Below, in pieces: positions 42,249-51,118 of a stretch of DNA of 56,775 nt; positions within the stretch are counted from its first letter, which is position 1; each line of letters opens with the position of its first letter. Source of the stretch: Thermoproteota archaeon (lineage in GTDB: Archaea; Korarchaeota; Korarchaeia; Korarchaeales; Korarchaeaceae); assembly GCA_026986575.1 (NCBI GenBank), contig JALSOH010000001.1, positions 1-56,775 of the forward strand, in the 5' to 3' direction. A model generated the notes under the pieces. The model made no database searches. It saw only the letters and a list, made by a program, of their open reading frames with translations, and was not told the DNA's origin. The translations under genes and the position numbers were made by a program.

Positions 42249-43268
42249 GTGCTGAGTACGGGTTTGCTCAGGTACTCTAGGCAATTGTCCCTGAAGGTAA
42301 TTGGGATTGAAGGGCAGAGGAAGCTCCGAGAGGCGAGTATTGCAATAGTTGGTTGTGGCGCTCTTGGATCTCACTCTGCAGAGTTGCTGACTAGAATGGG
42401 CGTTGGGAGACTCAAACTGATTGATAGAGATGTGGTAGAGCTGGAAAATCTCCATAGGCAGTACTATACCGAGGAACATGCCAGAAATAGTCATCCCAAG
42501 GCCATAGCACTCGCAGAGAGGTTGTCTAAAGTCAACAGCGAGGTGGAGATAGGGCCCGTAATTGCTGATGTAAATTCCAGAAACGTCGTCTCGTTAATCA
42601 CTGATGTCGATATTGTCGTGGACGGGACCGACAACTTCGAAACGCGATTTCTCCTTAATGATGCCTGCATCAAACTTGGGAAACCCTGCGTATTCGGTGC
42701 TGCAGTGGAAACTTACGGAATGGTCTATCCAGTTCTCCCCAGTGGACCATGCTTGAGGGACCTCATGGACTCCCCACCTCCCCCCGGATCAGTGCCGACG
42801 TGCGATGTAGTTGGCATACTTCCCACGGTAGCCTCGATGGTGTCTAGTCAGCAGATAACAGAAGTCCTAAAGATATTACTAGGTAAGGCAGAGACAGGGA
42901 AGGTCCTATTCTTTAATCCCTGGGAAAGGATCTTTGATGAGATCAAAGTGGCTAAAAGAGATGATTGCCCCTCATGCGCTCTCTCCAAGTTCGAGTACCT
43001 GTCTAAAGAGGTTAAAGACGCTGAGCTATGTGGGAGGAGTTCCGTCCACCTGAGTTCCAGGGGACCTGTCGATATCAGGTCTCTGTATCAGAGACTAACC
43101 AGCCTGCAAGACCTACAAGACGAACTTCGACTGAAACTATCTGCTTATGCCCTCTACATCAAAGGTAGAGATTTTGAGATGATCTTATTCCCTGACGGGA
43201 GAGCGATCGTTAAAGGGGCGGATCTCAATAGAGCGAAGTCCCTTTACGCAAGATATGTGGGGATATAG
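42249..43268 (+). CDS. E1-like ThiF/MoeB-family adenylyltransferase
   Basis: The gene encodes 339 residues from GTG 42249, about 27 bases after a TTAAATTAAAT box. The ATP site is GCGALGSHSAELLTRMG with LIDRDVVELENLHRQ, and VDGTDNFETRFLLND follows. CPSC at about 238-241 may bind zinc with further Cys residues. The last 90 residues form an extra domain, not a clear rhodanese (no CxxGxR loop seen). Such enzymes adenylate the C-terminus of ThiS/MoaD-type sulfur carriers. Its neighbours, a serine kinase and a CysM-like synthase, suggest a role in sulfur supply for cysteine. Confidence 0.88.
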   Translation: MLSTGLLRYSRQLSLKVIGIEGQRKLREASIAIVGCGALGSHSAELLTRMGVGRLKLIDRDVVELENLHRQYYTEEHARNSHPKAIALAERLSKVNSEVEIGPVIADVNSRNVVSLITDVDIVVDGTDNFETRFLLNDACIKLGKPCVFGAAVETYGMVYPVLPSGPCLRDLMDSPPPPGSVPTCDVVGILPTVASMVSSQQITEVLKILLGKAETGKVLFFNPWERIFDEIKVAKRDDCPSCALSKFEYLSKEVKDAELCGRSSVHLSSRGPVDIRSLYQRLTSLQDLQDELRLKLSAYALYIKGRDFEMILFPDGRAIVKGADLNRAKSLYARYVGI

Positions 43269-43291
43269 AAGTGGATGGGTACTCAGAGGGG

Positions 43292-43756
43292 TTAAACTAG
43301 GTTAAGATCGACGACAGGGCTACCTTTTCTTACATTTAGCCCCTTCAATACCTCTAAGGGAGTTGGATGTTCTCCCTCAAGAAACTCCACATGCCTCTCA
43401 CAACCATCGCAGAGAATGACGTGTTTACTGGTTTTTGGTGGGAGCAGCTTGCCTGTAAGCCCCGCTCTCACGACATCCTCTTTAGTCACCTTGTCACAGT
43501 CTCTCCAAGGTACAACGCATATATTGCTGTTCTCGTAATCAACTAGAAGCGCTGGCACGAGCTTGCAGCCCAGCTCCCTGAGCGCTTGCACCCTGTGATG
43601 TCCGTCTATAACAATTAGGTTCTTTTCATCCACTAATATGGGTCTCACAAGTACCCCGCTTCTTCTGAGCTCCTCTTTGAGCTTCTCCACCCTATCACGC
43701 TCAACTAACTCATGTGCTCTTAGCCTGTCGATCTCTATAAGCACGATTCGACTCAT
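43292..43756 (-). CDS. serK: SerK-like free serine kinase (ParB-fold)
   Basis: About 155 residues from ATG 43756 (two upstream ATGs also in frame). The ParB/sulfiredoxin-like core is present: IEIDRLRAHELVERDRVEKL and NLIVIDGHHRVQALRELGCK, then LLPPKTSKHVIL. These match SerK, the ADP-dependent kinase of Thermococcus that converts L-serine to O-phosphoserine; the Glu of RAHELV and Asp of IDGHHR correspond to the residues found important there. It is shorter than the Thermococcus enzyme and has three Cys in the C-terminal part (LCDGCERH). Divergent from the CysM-like gene with a shared promoter. A ParB-like DNA-binding role is the alternative. Confidence 0.75.
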   Translation of the reverse strand: MSRIVLIEIDRLRAHELVERDRVEKLKEELRRSGVLVRPILVDEKNLIVIDGHHRVQALRELGCKLVPALLVDYENSNICVVPWRDCDKVTKEDVVRAGLTGKLLPPKTSKHVILCDGCERHVEFLEGEHPTPLEVLKGLNVRKGSPVVDLNLV

Positions 43757-43803
43757 ACGCCTCATCATTAACTATAGTAATAAATAAATGTATCTAGGTT
43801 CAG
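43757..43803. promoter_or_regulatory. shared divergent promoter of serK-like and cysM-like genes
   Basis: The A/T core TATAGTAATAAATAAATG (about 43774-43791) can serve as TATA box in both directions, 22-30 bases from each start. One regulator could control both genes together. Confidence 0.5.
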
Positions 43804-44760
43804 ATGGGTACGATGTACGCGAGCGTGTTGGACCTCATAGGGAAAACCCCCCTCGTGAGAATAAACAGACTGAATCCGAATCCCAAGGTGGAGATTTACG
43901 CTAAATTGGAAGGACTCAATCCCGGAGGTTCAGTTAAGGATAGGATTTGCGTGAAGATGATAGAAGAAGCTGAGAGAAAGGGTGAGCTCACTAAGGAGAA
44001 GGTCATCTTGGAGCCCACCTCTGGCAACACGGGCATAGGGCTAGCGATGGTGGCAGCCGTCAGAGGATACAGATGCATCTTAGTCATGCCCGCCAGCGTA
44101 AGTATAGAGAGAGTGCTTATGTTGAAGGCTCTTGGAGCTGAAGTGGTACTCACACCACCAGAAAAGGGGACCGATGGAGCGATACTAAAAGCCCGGGAAA
44201 TATATCAGAACGATCCATCGCGTTACTTCATGCCAGACCAGTTTGATAACCCAGCAAATCCCTTGGCCCACTACGAGACGACTGGTCCGGAGATATGGAA
44301 CGACACAGGCGGTAAAGTGACCCACTTGGTGGCTGGTCTCGGTACGAGCGGTACCCTCATGGGAGCGGGTAGATACCTCAAGGAAAGGAATCCAGACATT
44401 CAAATAATAGCGGCAGAGCCGGAGATGGGTCACAGAATACAGGGACTGAAGAATATGAGGGAAGCCGTCGTCCCAACAATATACGATGAGTCCTTCATAG
44501 ACAGAAAGATAGAGGTGAAGACTGAGGACGCATATGAGTGGGCGTTACGTCTCACTAGGGAAGAAGGCATATTCTCAGGACAGTCATCTGGTGCCGCGAT
44601 GTATGCTGCCGCAGAGGTGGCGAAGGAACTGGAACACGGCTTAATTGTCGTCGTTCTACCGGATATGGGATTCAAGTACCTCTCTTCGCCCCCCTACTAC
44701 GACGAAGAAATAGTTGAGAAGGTAATGGAAGCCAGAAAGGGGCTCGTGGTGAAGATCTAA
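43804..44760 (+). CDS. PLP-dependent cysteine synthase, CysM-like (probable O-phosphoserine user)
   Basis: A 318-residue fold-type II PLP enzyme. The PLP lysine is in LNPGGSVKDRICVKMIEEAE, the phosphate loop in EPTSGNTGIGLAMVAAV, and GLGTSGTLMGAGRYLKE follows. EPEMGHRIQGLKNMREAVVP and IYDESFIDRKIEV are characteristic of the branch containing CysM of actinobacteria and its relatives, which use O-phosphoserine and a thiocarboxylated carrier protein rather than O-acetylserine and sulfide. With SerK-like and E1-like neighbours, synthesis of cysteine from phosphoserine is the likely role. Confidence 0.85.
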   Translation: MGTMYASVLDLIGKTPLVRINRLNPNPKVEIYAKLEGLNPGGSVKDRICVKMIEEAERKGELTKEKVILEPTSGNTGIGLAMVAAVRGYRCILVMPASVSIERVLMLKALGAEVVLTPPEKGTDGAILKAREIYQNDPSRYFMPDQFDNPANPLAHYETTGPEIWNDTGGKVTHLVAGLGTSGTLMGAGRYLKERNPDIQIIAAEPEMGHRIQGLKNMREAVVPTIYDESFIDRKIEVKTEDAYEWALRLTREEGIFSGQSSGAAMYAAAEVAKELEHGLIVVVLPDMGFKYLSSPPYYDEEIVEKVMEARKGLVVKI

Positions 44761-44939
44761 GTGGAGTAACCCCCCTTATTCGATAGATGTGCACCTAACG
44801 GCTATCGCTCGAAACCCTAGTGCTCATCACATCCGATATGGGTTTTGGGGAGCCCTAGGGATCGAGATAAGCCTTTACACTGAAAGACCGATGAAGCGCG
44901 CGCGGTGAACTGAGTGGGAGTAGCGACCTCCTCTCACGA

Positions 44940-45602
44940 CTACTCCATGAAATCCGTTAAGCTCGCCCTCCTCCTCTCATTTAGTAGGTTCTGCATGGTG
45001 GCCCATTTCCACCTTATCTGATCTTTCGGAAATGGAAAGCCACTGAGCACTTTTAGGAGGAACTCCTTCGTCCTCGGATCACCCGGGTACCCTGATCCAA
45101 AGTCATAGCCAGCCCTTGCCCTGAGTTCAGCCACCTTCCTGTCTCTCTCGACCTTAGCAAGTATGGAGGCGGCAGCCACATGAACGAATCTCACATCCGC
45201 CTTGTTCTCAGCCCTCACCCTTACAGGCACTCCTCCCAACTTGGATTTTAGGATACGCTTGAACTTGTCCGTATTCCTACCGGGGGCATCCACTATGACC
45301 ATGCTAGGCTTTAATTCCAAGATTATCTCAGCCATAACCTCCGCTTCCAAGGCGTTTAGCTCATTTCTCGTTACAGCGTCATCTATCCTCTTGGGCTCAA
45401 CCACCCTGACAGCATACGCATCTGCCAACTCCTTTATCATAGGTTCGAGCTCCTCCCTTCTCTCTGGAGGGAGGAGTTTGGAATCTCTTACCCCCATCCT
45501 CTTCAGCTTCTTAGCTGCATCGGGCGAGAGTATAACCCCAGCAATCACCATAGGTCCTATCACTGGTCCTCTGCCCGCTTCGTCGAGCCCTGCTGTCGGC
45601 AT
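44940..45602 (-). CDS. rnhB: ribonuclease HII (copy 2)
   Basis: About 220 residues from ATG 45602 (MPTAGLDEAGRGP), same start as copy 1; an in-frame ATG 15 bases upstream also exists. All active-site segments are intact: AGLDEAGRGPVIGPMVIAGV, VIVDAPGRNTDKFKRILKSK, and VHVAAASILAKVERDRKVAE. Most residues are shared with copy 1 at 39079, and the differences are conservative, which suggests that both are functional. Confidence 0.95.
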   Translation of the reverse strand: MPTAGLDEAGRGPVIGPMVIAGVILSPDAAKKLKRMGVRDSKLLPPERREELEPMIKELADAYAVRVVEPKRIDDAVTRNELNALEAEVMAEIILELKPSMVIVDAPGRNTDKFKRILKSKLGGVPVRVRAENKADVRFVHVAAASILAKVERDRKVAELRARAGYDFGSGYPGDPRTKEFLLKVLSGFPFPKDQIRWKWATMQNLLNERRRASLTDFME

Positions 45603-45650
45603 GATCGAACTCAACATCCTACTGAAACTAAAAAGGGATCCGGTTTAGAG

Positions 45651-46607
45651 CTACACCTTGTGACAGGCCACCCAGTGACCCGATCCCACCTCCATCAGTG
45701 CGGGCTCCTCCTCAGCGCACCTCTCATCGGCCAGCGGGCAGCGTGGGTGGAACCTGCATCCAGAAGGCGGGTTCCTGGGATCCGGGGGCTCTCCAGGTAA
45801 TATCTCATCAGGAGCCTTCGCATTTGGAGATGGCTCGAGGACGCTGGCTAAAAGACCCTTGGTGTAGGGATGCATGGGGTTGCCGAATATCTCCTCAACG
45901 GAGGCCATCTCCACGATCTTGCCCGCATACATTACGGCCACCCTGTGGCTGATGTTCCTCACTACTGCTAGGTCGTGGCTTATGAATAGGTAGGCAATAC
46001 CCCTCTCTTCCTGGAGCGATTTCAATAGCTTGAGTATCTGGGCTTGCACGCTCACATCCAGCGCGGAGGTCGGTTCATCCAGCACAATGAACTTGGGCTC
46101 CGGGGCTAGGGCCCTAGCTATGGCTATCCTCTGCCTCTGACCCCCGGAGAACTCATGCGGATACCTGTATAAATGGTCCCCACTGAGTCCCACTCTCTCT
46201 AGGAGGCGCCTAACCATCTCATCTCTTTCCCTCCTGCTCGACACCATGCCGTGTATCTGAAGAGGTCTCCCCACTATATCAGCGATCCTCATCCTTGGAT
46301 TCATGCTGGACATGGGATCTTGATATACAATCTGCATCTCTTTTCTCAATGGTCTGATATCCTTAACAGCCGTCACATCCCTACCATCGAACAGTATGCG
46401 GCCGGATGTAGGTTCGATAAGCCTGAGCACAGTTTTTCCGACCGTAGTCTTGCCGCTGCCAGATTCCCCAACCAAGCCCAGTGTCTCTCCTGCATTCACG
46501 GAAAACGAGATGCCATCAACTGCTCTAACGACCTCCTTCTTCCTCAAGAAGCCCCCGGAGATGTAATGCTTAACCAGATCCTCCACGACGAGAAGCACGA
46601 TCACCAC
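45651..46607 (-). CDS. oligopeptide ABC transporter ATPase, OppF/DppF-type
   Basis: A 318-residue ABC ATPase: Walker [10 protein letters not shown], signature [15 protein letters not shown], Walker [13 protein letters not shown], then the C-terminal oligopeptide domain with [20 protein letters not shown]. The last 38 codons are encoded by DNA identical to that of the adjacent OppD-type gene. It starts 6 bases inside the OppD gene end. It powers peptide uptake through the permeases upstream in the operon. Confidence 0.93.
   Translation of the reverse strand: MVIVLLVVEDLVKHYISGGFLRKKEVVRAVDGISFSVNAGETLGLVGESGSGKTTVGKTVLRLIEPTSGRILFDGRDVTAVKDIRPLRKEMQIVYQDPMSSMNPRMRIADIVGRPLQIHGMVSSRRERDEMVRRLLERVGLSGDHLYRYPHEFSGGQRQRIAIARALAPEPKFIVLDEPTSALDVSVQAQILKLLKSLQEERGIAYLFISHDLAVVRNISHRVAVMYAGKIVEMASVEEIFGNPMHPYTKGLLASVLEPSPNAKAPDEILPGEPPDPRNPPSGCRFHPRCPLADERCAEEEPALMEVGSGHWVACHKV
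45659..45774. repeat. 116-base direct repeat, copy 1 (3' end of OppF-type gene)
   Basis: Identical at every base to 46627-46742. It covers the C-terminal Cys-rich domain codons of both ATPase genes. Copies are 968 bases apart in the same orientation. Confidence 0.95.
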
Positions 46608-47563
46608 CTCCCTGACCCAGAGACCCTGTGACAGGCCACCCAGTGACCCGATCCCACCTCCATCAGTGCGGGCTCCTCCTCAGCGCACCTCTCATCGGCC
46701 AGCGGGCAGCGTGGGTGGAACCTGCATCCAGAAGGCGGGTTCACTAGGCTGGGGACGGATCCCGGTATTGGCTCCACTTCACCGCCGCTCACTTTGGGGA
46801 CAGCTCTAAGCAGGCCCTGCGTGTAGGGATGCATGGGGTTAGAGAAGATCTCTTCCTTGCTTGCCATCTCCACGATCTTGCCCGCATACATTACGGCCAC
46901 CCTGTCCCCGACAGCGGCGGCAACGCCCAAGTTGTGCGTGATGAAGATGAAGGATGCCTCCACCTGACTCTTGAGCTCCGCTATGAGCCTGAGTATCTGG
47001 GCTTGCACACTTACATCCAGCGCGGAGGTCGGTTCATCCATTATGACAAGATCGGGCTCCAACATGAGGGAGGATGCGATTAGAACCCTCTGCCTCATTC
47101 CACCGCTCAGCTCGTGGGGATAGCTGCTAAGGACCTTTTCAGGTCCCGGGACCTTCACCTTACCCAACCACTCCCTGGCCAAGGAGAGAGCATCCTTCTC
47201 GGTTCCCCCCCTATGAGTTAAGTAGATGTCTCTCATGAACTTCCCGATCGTAAACACGGGATTCAGGGCGGTCATAGGCTCTTGGAATACTATGGTTATC
47301 CTGTCCCCCCTGAGCCTTCTGAATTCCTCCTCCCTAAGGGAAGTGAGCTCTTTATTTAAGAACCGGATACTCCCATCAACTCGCGCTGTCTTCGGTAATA
47401 GGCCTATTATGGACAGGGCTAACGTTGATTTTCCGCTCCCTGATTCGCCTACGATGGCCAGAGTCTCCCTCCTACCCAGTGAGAGAGTTACACTGTCGAC
47501 TGCCTTGACGGTTCCTTCATCCGTGTGGTAGCTAACCCTCAGGTCATGGACCTCTAAAAGCAT
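46601..47563 (-). CDS. oligopeptide ABC transporter ATPase, OppD/DppD-type
   Basis: About 320 residues from ATG 47563 (GTG 47569 also in frame). Walker A GESGSGKST, signature ELSGGMRQRVLIASSLM, Walker [13 protein letters not shown], and C-terminal [20 protein letters not shown]. The start overlaps or abuts the DppC stop. It partners with the OppF-type ATPase. Confidence 0.93.
   Translation of the reverse strand: MLLEVHDLRVSYHTDEGTVKAVDSVTLSLGRRETLAIVGESGSGKSTLALSIIGLLPKTARVDGSIRFLNKELTSLREEEFRRLRGDRITIVFQEPMTALNPVFTIGKFMRDIYLTHRGGTEKDALSLAREWLGKVKVPGPEKVLSSYPHELSGGMRQRVLIASSLMLEPDLVIMDEPTSALDVSVQAQILRLIAELKSQVEASFIFITHNLGVAAAVGDRVAVMYAGKIVEMASKEEIFSNPMHPYTQGLLRAVPKVSGGEVEPIPGSVPSLVNPPSGCRFHPRCPLADERCAEEEPALMEVGSGHWVACHRVSGSGRW
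46627..46742. repeat. 116-base direct repeat, copy 2 (3' end of OppD-type gene)
   Basis: Second member of the identical pair with 45659-45774. Shorter shared runs also occur around the H-loop codons (45912-45949 and 46872-46909). Confidence 0.95.
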
Positions 47564-47565
47564 AG

Positions 47566-48420
47566 TCACACCTCCATCTTCGGATTGAGGACATCGTTGA
47601 GTCCGTCCCCGAGCAGGTTGAAGCCGAGGACTGTAATGAAGAGAGCGATGCCCGGGAAGATCCAGACGTGCGGAGCCGTGACGAGGTACGTGCGCGCGTC
47701 ACTCATCATCTGTCCCCACTCCGGGATTGGAGGTTGAACTCCCAAGCCGAGAAAGCTCAGACCTGCTGCTGTAAGTATGGACGCCGCCGTCCTAAGGGTG
47801 GCGTGTACTACTATCGGAGCTAACGAGTTCGGGAGTAGGTACCTAGCGAATATAGAGGCATTGCTCTCACCAATAGCTCTCGCTGCCTCCACAAATTCCA
47901 TCTCCTTCGCTTGGAGGGCCGATCCTCTCATTATTCTCACGAACTGGGGGAAGTTGTAAAGGGCCACAGCCACTATTACATTCTCCAATCCTGGACCAAC
48001 TATGGCGGCCACGAACAACGCTAGGAGGATGTCGGGAAAGGAGAGCATCACATCCACGATCCTAGTCACGACCTCGTCGATCCATCCCCCAACATAAGCT
48101 GATAGGCCGCCAACGAGGACACCAGCGATCACGGCTATGAAGACGCTGACTGTAGAAACTATGAGGGAGGTTCTAGCACCCCATATGACCCTGCTGAGGA
48201 TGTCCCTGCCAGCAAAGTCCGTCCCGAACGGGTACTTCGAGCACGGAGGCAAAAGGCTGTCCCTCAAATTCCCCTTAGTGGGATCGTAGGGAGCTATGAA
48301 AGGAGCCAATAGACCCATGAGAACGAAGGTAGCGACTATAATCCCTCCAACCCTTATGTTCCTGTTTCTGAGAGCCTTTCTCAAGGTCTTCTTGGTCGAA
48401 GGATCCAGCTCCACCAACAT
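47566..48420 (-). CDS. oligopeptide ABC transporter permease, OppC/DppC-type
   Basis: A 284-residue permease with an N-terminal helix (VGGIIVATFVLMGLLAPFIA), the typical GTDFAGRDILSRVIWGARTS segment and five more helices. The ATPase-docking EAA loop is EAARAIGESNASIFARYLLP. It ends in LGFNLLGDGLNDVLNPKME as is normal for DppC. Pairs with the DppB-type permease 4 bases upstream. Confidence 0.93.
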   Translation of the reverse strand: MLVELDPSTKKTLRKALRNRNIRVGGIIVATFVLMGLLAPFIAPYDPTKGNLRDSLLPPCSKYPFGTDFAGRDILSRVIWGARTSLIVSTVSVFIAVIAGVLVGGLSAYVGGWIDEVVTRIVDVMLSFPDILLALFVAAIVGPGLENVIVAVALYNFPQFVRIMRGSALQAKEMEFVEAARAIGESNASIFARYLLPNSLAPIVVHATLRTAASILTAAGLSFLGLGVQPPIPEWGQMMSDARTYLVTAPHVWIFPGIALFITVLGFNLLGDGLNDVLNPKMEV

Positions 48421-48424
48421 GAGA

Positions 48425-49354
48425 TCACCTCAACCTTATCCTCGGATTTATGAACGCGTAGAGTATGTCCACTGCCGTGTTTATCACCACGAAGGTCGTC
48501 GCCACTACCAGAATTCCTGCTTGGACTATTGGGTAGTCCCTAGCGAATATCGCATTGACGATCAGCCTGCCCAAGCCTGGGAAGCTGAAGACTGTCTCAG
48601 TCAGAACGGCTCCCGCCATCATGTAACCGAAGATGAGGCCAGCGACGGTCACCACGGGGATCAACGCATTTCTCAGGGCGTAGACGTATATCACGAGCCT
48701 GTCAGGGAGGCCATACGCCCTCGCCGTCCTGATGTACTCTTGGGAGAGGACCTCCAGCATACTCGCTCTCGTGGCCCTGCCGACGTAGGCAGCTCCCACG
48801 AGTCCGAGGGTGAGGGAGGGGAGTATGAGGTGCTTGAAAGTGCCACTCCCGCCACTAGGAAGCAGCCTGAGCCAGACGGAGAAGATCTCTATGAGAATGA
48901 GCCCGAGCCAGAAGACGGGCATTGATATACCGAGGAGTGAGAGGGAGGTGACAGCTTGATCCCTCACAGTGTTCGGCCTGAGCGCCGCATATATTCCCAT
49001 CAGGACGCCTATCACAAGCCCGAAGCCCATGGCTAGCACGGATAGGGTCAACGTATTCAGGTAAGCCGGCCAGAGAAGCTCGCTTACCGTATGGCCCGTG
49101 AACAGGGACTTACCAAACTCGCCCTTAAGGGCGTTACTCATGAATATGAGGTACTGTTCCCAGAGAGGCTTGTCTAGACCCAGCCTCCTCCTTATCATTT
49201 CAACCTCCTGTATTGTCGCCTCTGGAGGAGCTAGGAGTTGGGCTGGATCTCCAGGTAACATGTGAATCATTAGGAATACGATCACGCTGACCCCTAGCAG
49301 GGTGGGAATCGCGAGGATAATCCTCCTGATGACGTATCGGGCGAGGTCAGACAT
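48425..49354 (-). CDS. oligopeptide ABC transporter permease, OppB/DppB-type
   Basis: A 309-residue six-helix permease. The N-terminus ARYVIRRIILAIPTLLGVSV and MIHMLPGDPAQLL are typical, with the EAA loop near YIRTARAYGLPDRLVIYVYA and the closing FINPRIRLR. Located between the binding protein and DppC genes, all in one direction. Confidence 0.93.
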   Translation of the reverse strand: MSDLARYVIRRIILAIPTLLGVSVIVFLMIHMLPGDPAQLLAPPEATIQEVEMIRRRLGLDKPLWEQYLIFMSNALKGEFGKSLFTGHTVSELLWPAYLNTLTLSVLAMGFGLVIGVLMGIYAALRPNTVRDQAVTSLSLLGISMPVFWLGLILIEIFSVWLRLLPSGGSGTFKHLILPSLTLGLVGAAYVGRATRASMLEVLSQEYIRTARAYGLPDRLVIYVYALRNALIPVVTVAGLIFGYMMAGAVLTETVFSFPGLGRLIVNAIFARDYPIVQAGILVVATTFVVINTAVDILYAFINPRIRLR

Positions 49355-49390
49355 TGGAAAAAGGGGAGGAAGGACTAGTTAAAAAGATGT

Positions 49391-50944
49391 TCAGCCACCG
49401 GAGCCGAAGTAGGCGTACTTGGTCAGGATTACCTCCGTGGGTATGTAGTAAAGGGACTTTATGTCCTTCTTGTAGACTACGACGTCTCCCGGATTGTATA
49501 TTGGTATGGCAGGCAAGTCATCCAGCAGTATCTCCTGTATCTGCTTCGTGTAATCGACTATCTTATCTCTAGGAGCATGCTCTGCCTTCTTTATTAGTTC
49601 ATCCACCTTGGGGTTGCTGTAGAACCACAGGTTGAACTTCGGAATGCTCTCACTCAGGAAGAGCGGCCTGAATACTCCTATATACTCTCCAGTGCTGGGA
49701 GCCCATCCTATGAGGAAGAGATCTCTCTCGGGGCTCGCGTCTTCGGGCTTCTTTAGCAACTCAGCCACATAGCTTCCCCACTCCCACACTCTTAACTTGA
49801 TCTTCAGACCTATAGCCTCCAAGTACTGGGCTATGGCCTGAGCGGCCTCGTAGTCACCGGGATATCTTCCCTTGGGCGTCCACAGGTTGAGTTCCAGGCC
49901 TTCGGCTCCAGCCTCCTTGATGAGCTGCTTGGCCTTCTCGAGATCGTATTTCAGCTTACCAGTGTCGTAGAACCCTATGAGTTCCTCGGCTATGACGCTC
50001 TTAGCCGGCCTACCTACGCCATGAAGTATCTTCTCTACTATGGCATCCCTATCTATGGCGAGACTTATGGCCTGTCTCACTCTCTTGTCTTGGAGCCTCG
50101 GGCTCCTCATGTTCGCCCCTATGTAGACGATCCTGATGGTCCTCGTGACGTTCACATTGAGATCAGGGTTTTGCTTGAGTCTCTGCACGTCTATGGCTGG
50201 GACCCTTATGGCCACATCTGCATCGCCCGACTCGACCATTTGGACCCTAGCTTCGTCCTCCGGGACTACGAGGAACTTTATGCCTGCCAGCTTAGGGGTC
50301 CCTCCCCAGTAGTTAGGATTCGGCTCCAGCTCTATGTAGGTGTTGGGCTTCCACTCCTTCAACTTGTAAGGACCAGTTCCCACGGGGTTATGCTTCAGAT
50401 CGACGCCCTCCTTTATGGCCTTAGGGCTGATCATCATGCCCGCCGGGTGGCAAAGCAGGTTGAGGAAGGTAGCTACGGGCTCCTTTAGTATGATCCTAAC
50501 AGTGTATTCGTCTACCACCTCAACCTTATCTATGAAGGGGACGAGCCTATTTCTGTTGGCCAGCTCTTTATTGTTGAACAGCCTGTCGAAATTGGCCTTG
50601 ACGGCCTCGGCATTGAAGGGGGTACCATCTTGGAATTTAACCCCCTTCCTCAAGTAGAACGTGTAGACTTTACCATCAGGGCTTATCTCCCACCTTTCAG
50701 CCAGCACCGGCTTTATGTTGAGCTTATCGTCGTACTCCACCAACCCTTCGTAAATATTGTCTATCACGTAGATGCTGGGGTTATCGGGGACATCGTGGGG
50801 ATCCAAAGTGACGATATCGGTGCCCATTGCCACCTTCAGTACCTTCCTCTCAACAGGAGTTGGCTTAGGAGCCATAAATAGTACGGCTGCGGCCACAATG
50901 ATGATGACGACCACGGCCGCAAGGGCCAAGGTCTTGGCATTCAT
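49391..50944 (-). CDS. oligopeptide-binding lipoprotein-like protein (SBP family 5), membrane-anchored
   Basis: About 517 residues from ATG 50944, which lies about 27 bases after a TTTTTAAG box; an in-frame upstream codon at 50968 is less likely. A single N-terminal helix (LALAAVVVIIIVAAAVLFM) anchors it outside. The SBP_bac_5 fold is shown by TLDPHDVPDNPSIYVIDNIY, YTFYLRKGVKFQDGTPFNAE and the NPVGTGPYKLKEW motif, with AIDRDAIVEKILHGVGRPAK later. It captures peptides or related solutes for the operon's transporter. Confidence 0.92.
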   Translation of the reverse strand: MNAKTLALAAVVVIIIVAAAVLFMAPKPTPVERKVLKVAMGTDIVTLDPHDVPDNPSIYVIDNIYEGLVEYDDKLNIKPVLAERWEISPDGKVYTFYLRKGVKFQDGTPFNAEAVKANFDRLFNNKELANRNRLVPFIDKVEVVDEYTVRIILKEPVATFLNLLCHPAGMMISPKAIKEGVDLKHNPVGTGPYKLKEWKPNTYIELEPNPNYWGGTPKLAGIKFLVVPEDEARVQMVESGDADVAIRVPAIDVQRLKQNPDLNVNVTRTIRIVYIGANMRSPRLQDKRVRQAISLAIDRDAIVEKILHGVGRPAKSVIAEELIGFYDTGKLKYDLEKAKQLIKEAGAEGLELNLWTPKGRYPGDYEAAQAIAQYLEAIGLKIKLRVWEWGSYVAELLKKPEDASPERDLFLIGWAPSTGEYIGVFRPLFLSESIPKFNLWFYSNPKVDELIKKAEHAPRDKIVDYTKQIQEILLDDLPAIPIYNPGDVVVYKKDIKSLYYIPTEVILTKYAYFGSGG

Positions 50945-50948
50945 AGGG

Positions 50949-50978
50949 GAAGCGACGCTTCGCGACACTTAAAAACGT
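50949..50978 (-). promoter_or_regulatory. promoter of the oligopeptide operon with inverted repeat
   Basis: The TATA-like TTTTTAAG (minus, about 50968-50975) precedes ATG 50944 by 27 bases. Between them GAAGCG-A-CGCTTC (50949-50961) forms a 6-base inverted repeat placed where a repressor could act. Confidence 0.45.
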
Positions 50979-51118
50979 TCCATGCGGCGACCGGAGAGGT
51001 CCTCTCTTAGCCCCGGTCTTTACTCGATAGCTCTACTACCTAAGTTGTAAATCGGTTTCCTCATAAAGTTCGAGATTCGCAACGCACGTTATAAGGGGTC
51101 ATGATACGAGGTGATGTG

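Noticed and set aside
43292-43756. Reading the ParB-like protein as a chromosome partition protein
   Set aside because: It lacks the HTH DNA-binding domain of ParB, has the SerK IDGHHR and PPKT motifs, and lies opposite a cysteine synthase.
48296-48925. A 209-codon plus-strand frame across the DppC/DppB junction
   Set aside because: Composition rich in His, Arg and Pro, as expected from antisense of membrane genes; both permease genes are complete on the minus strand.
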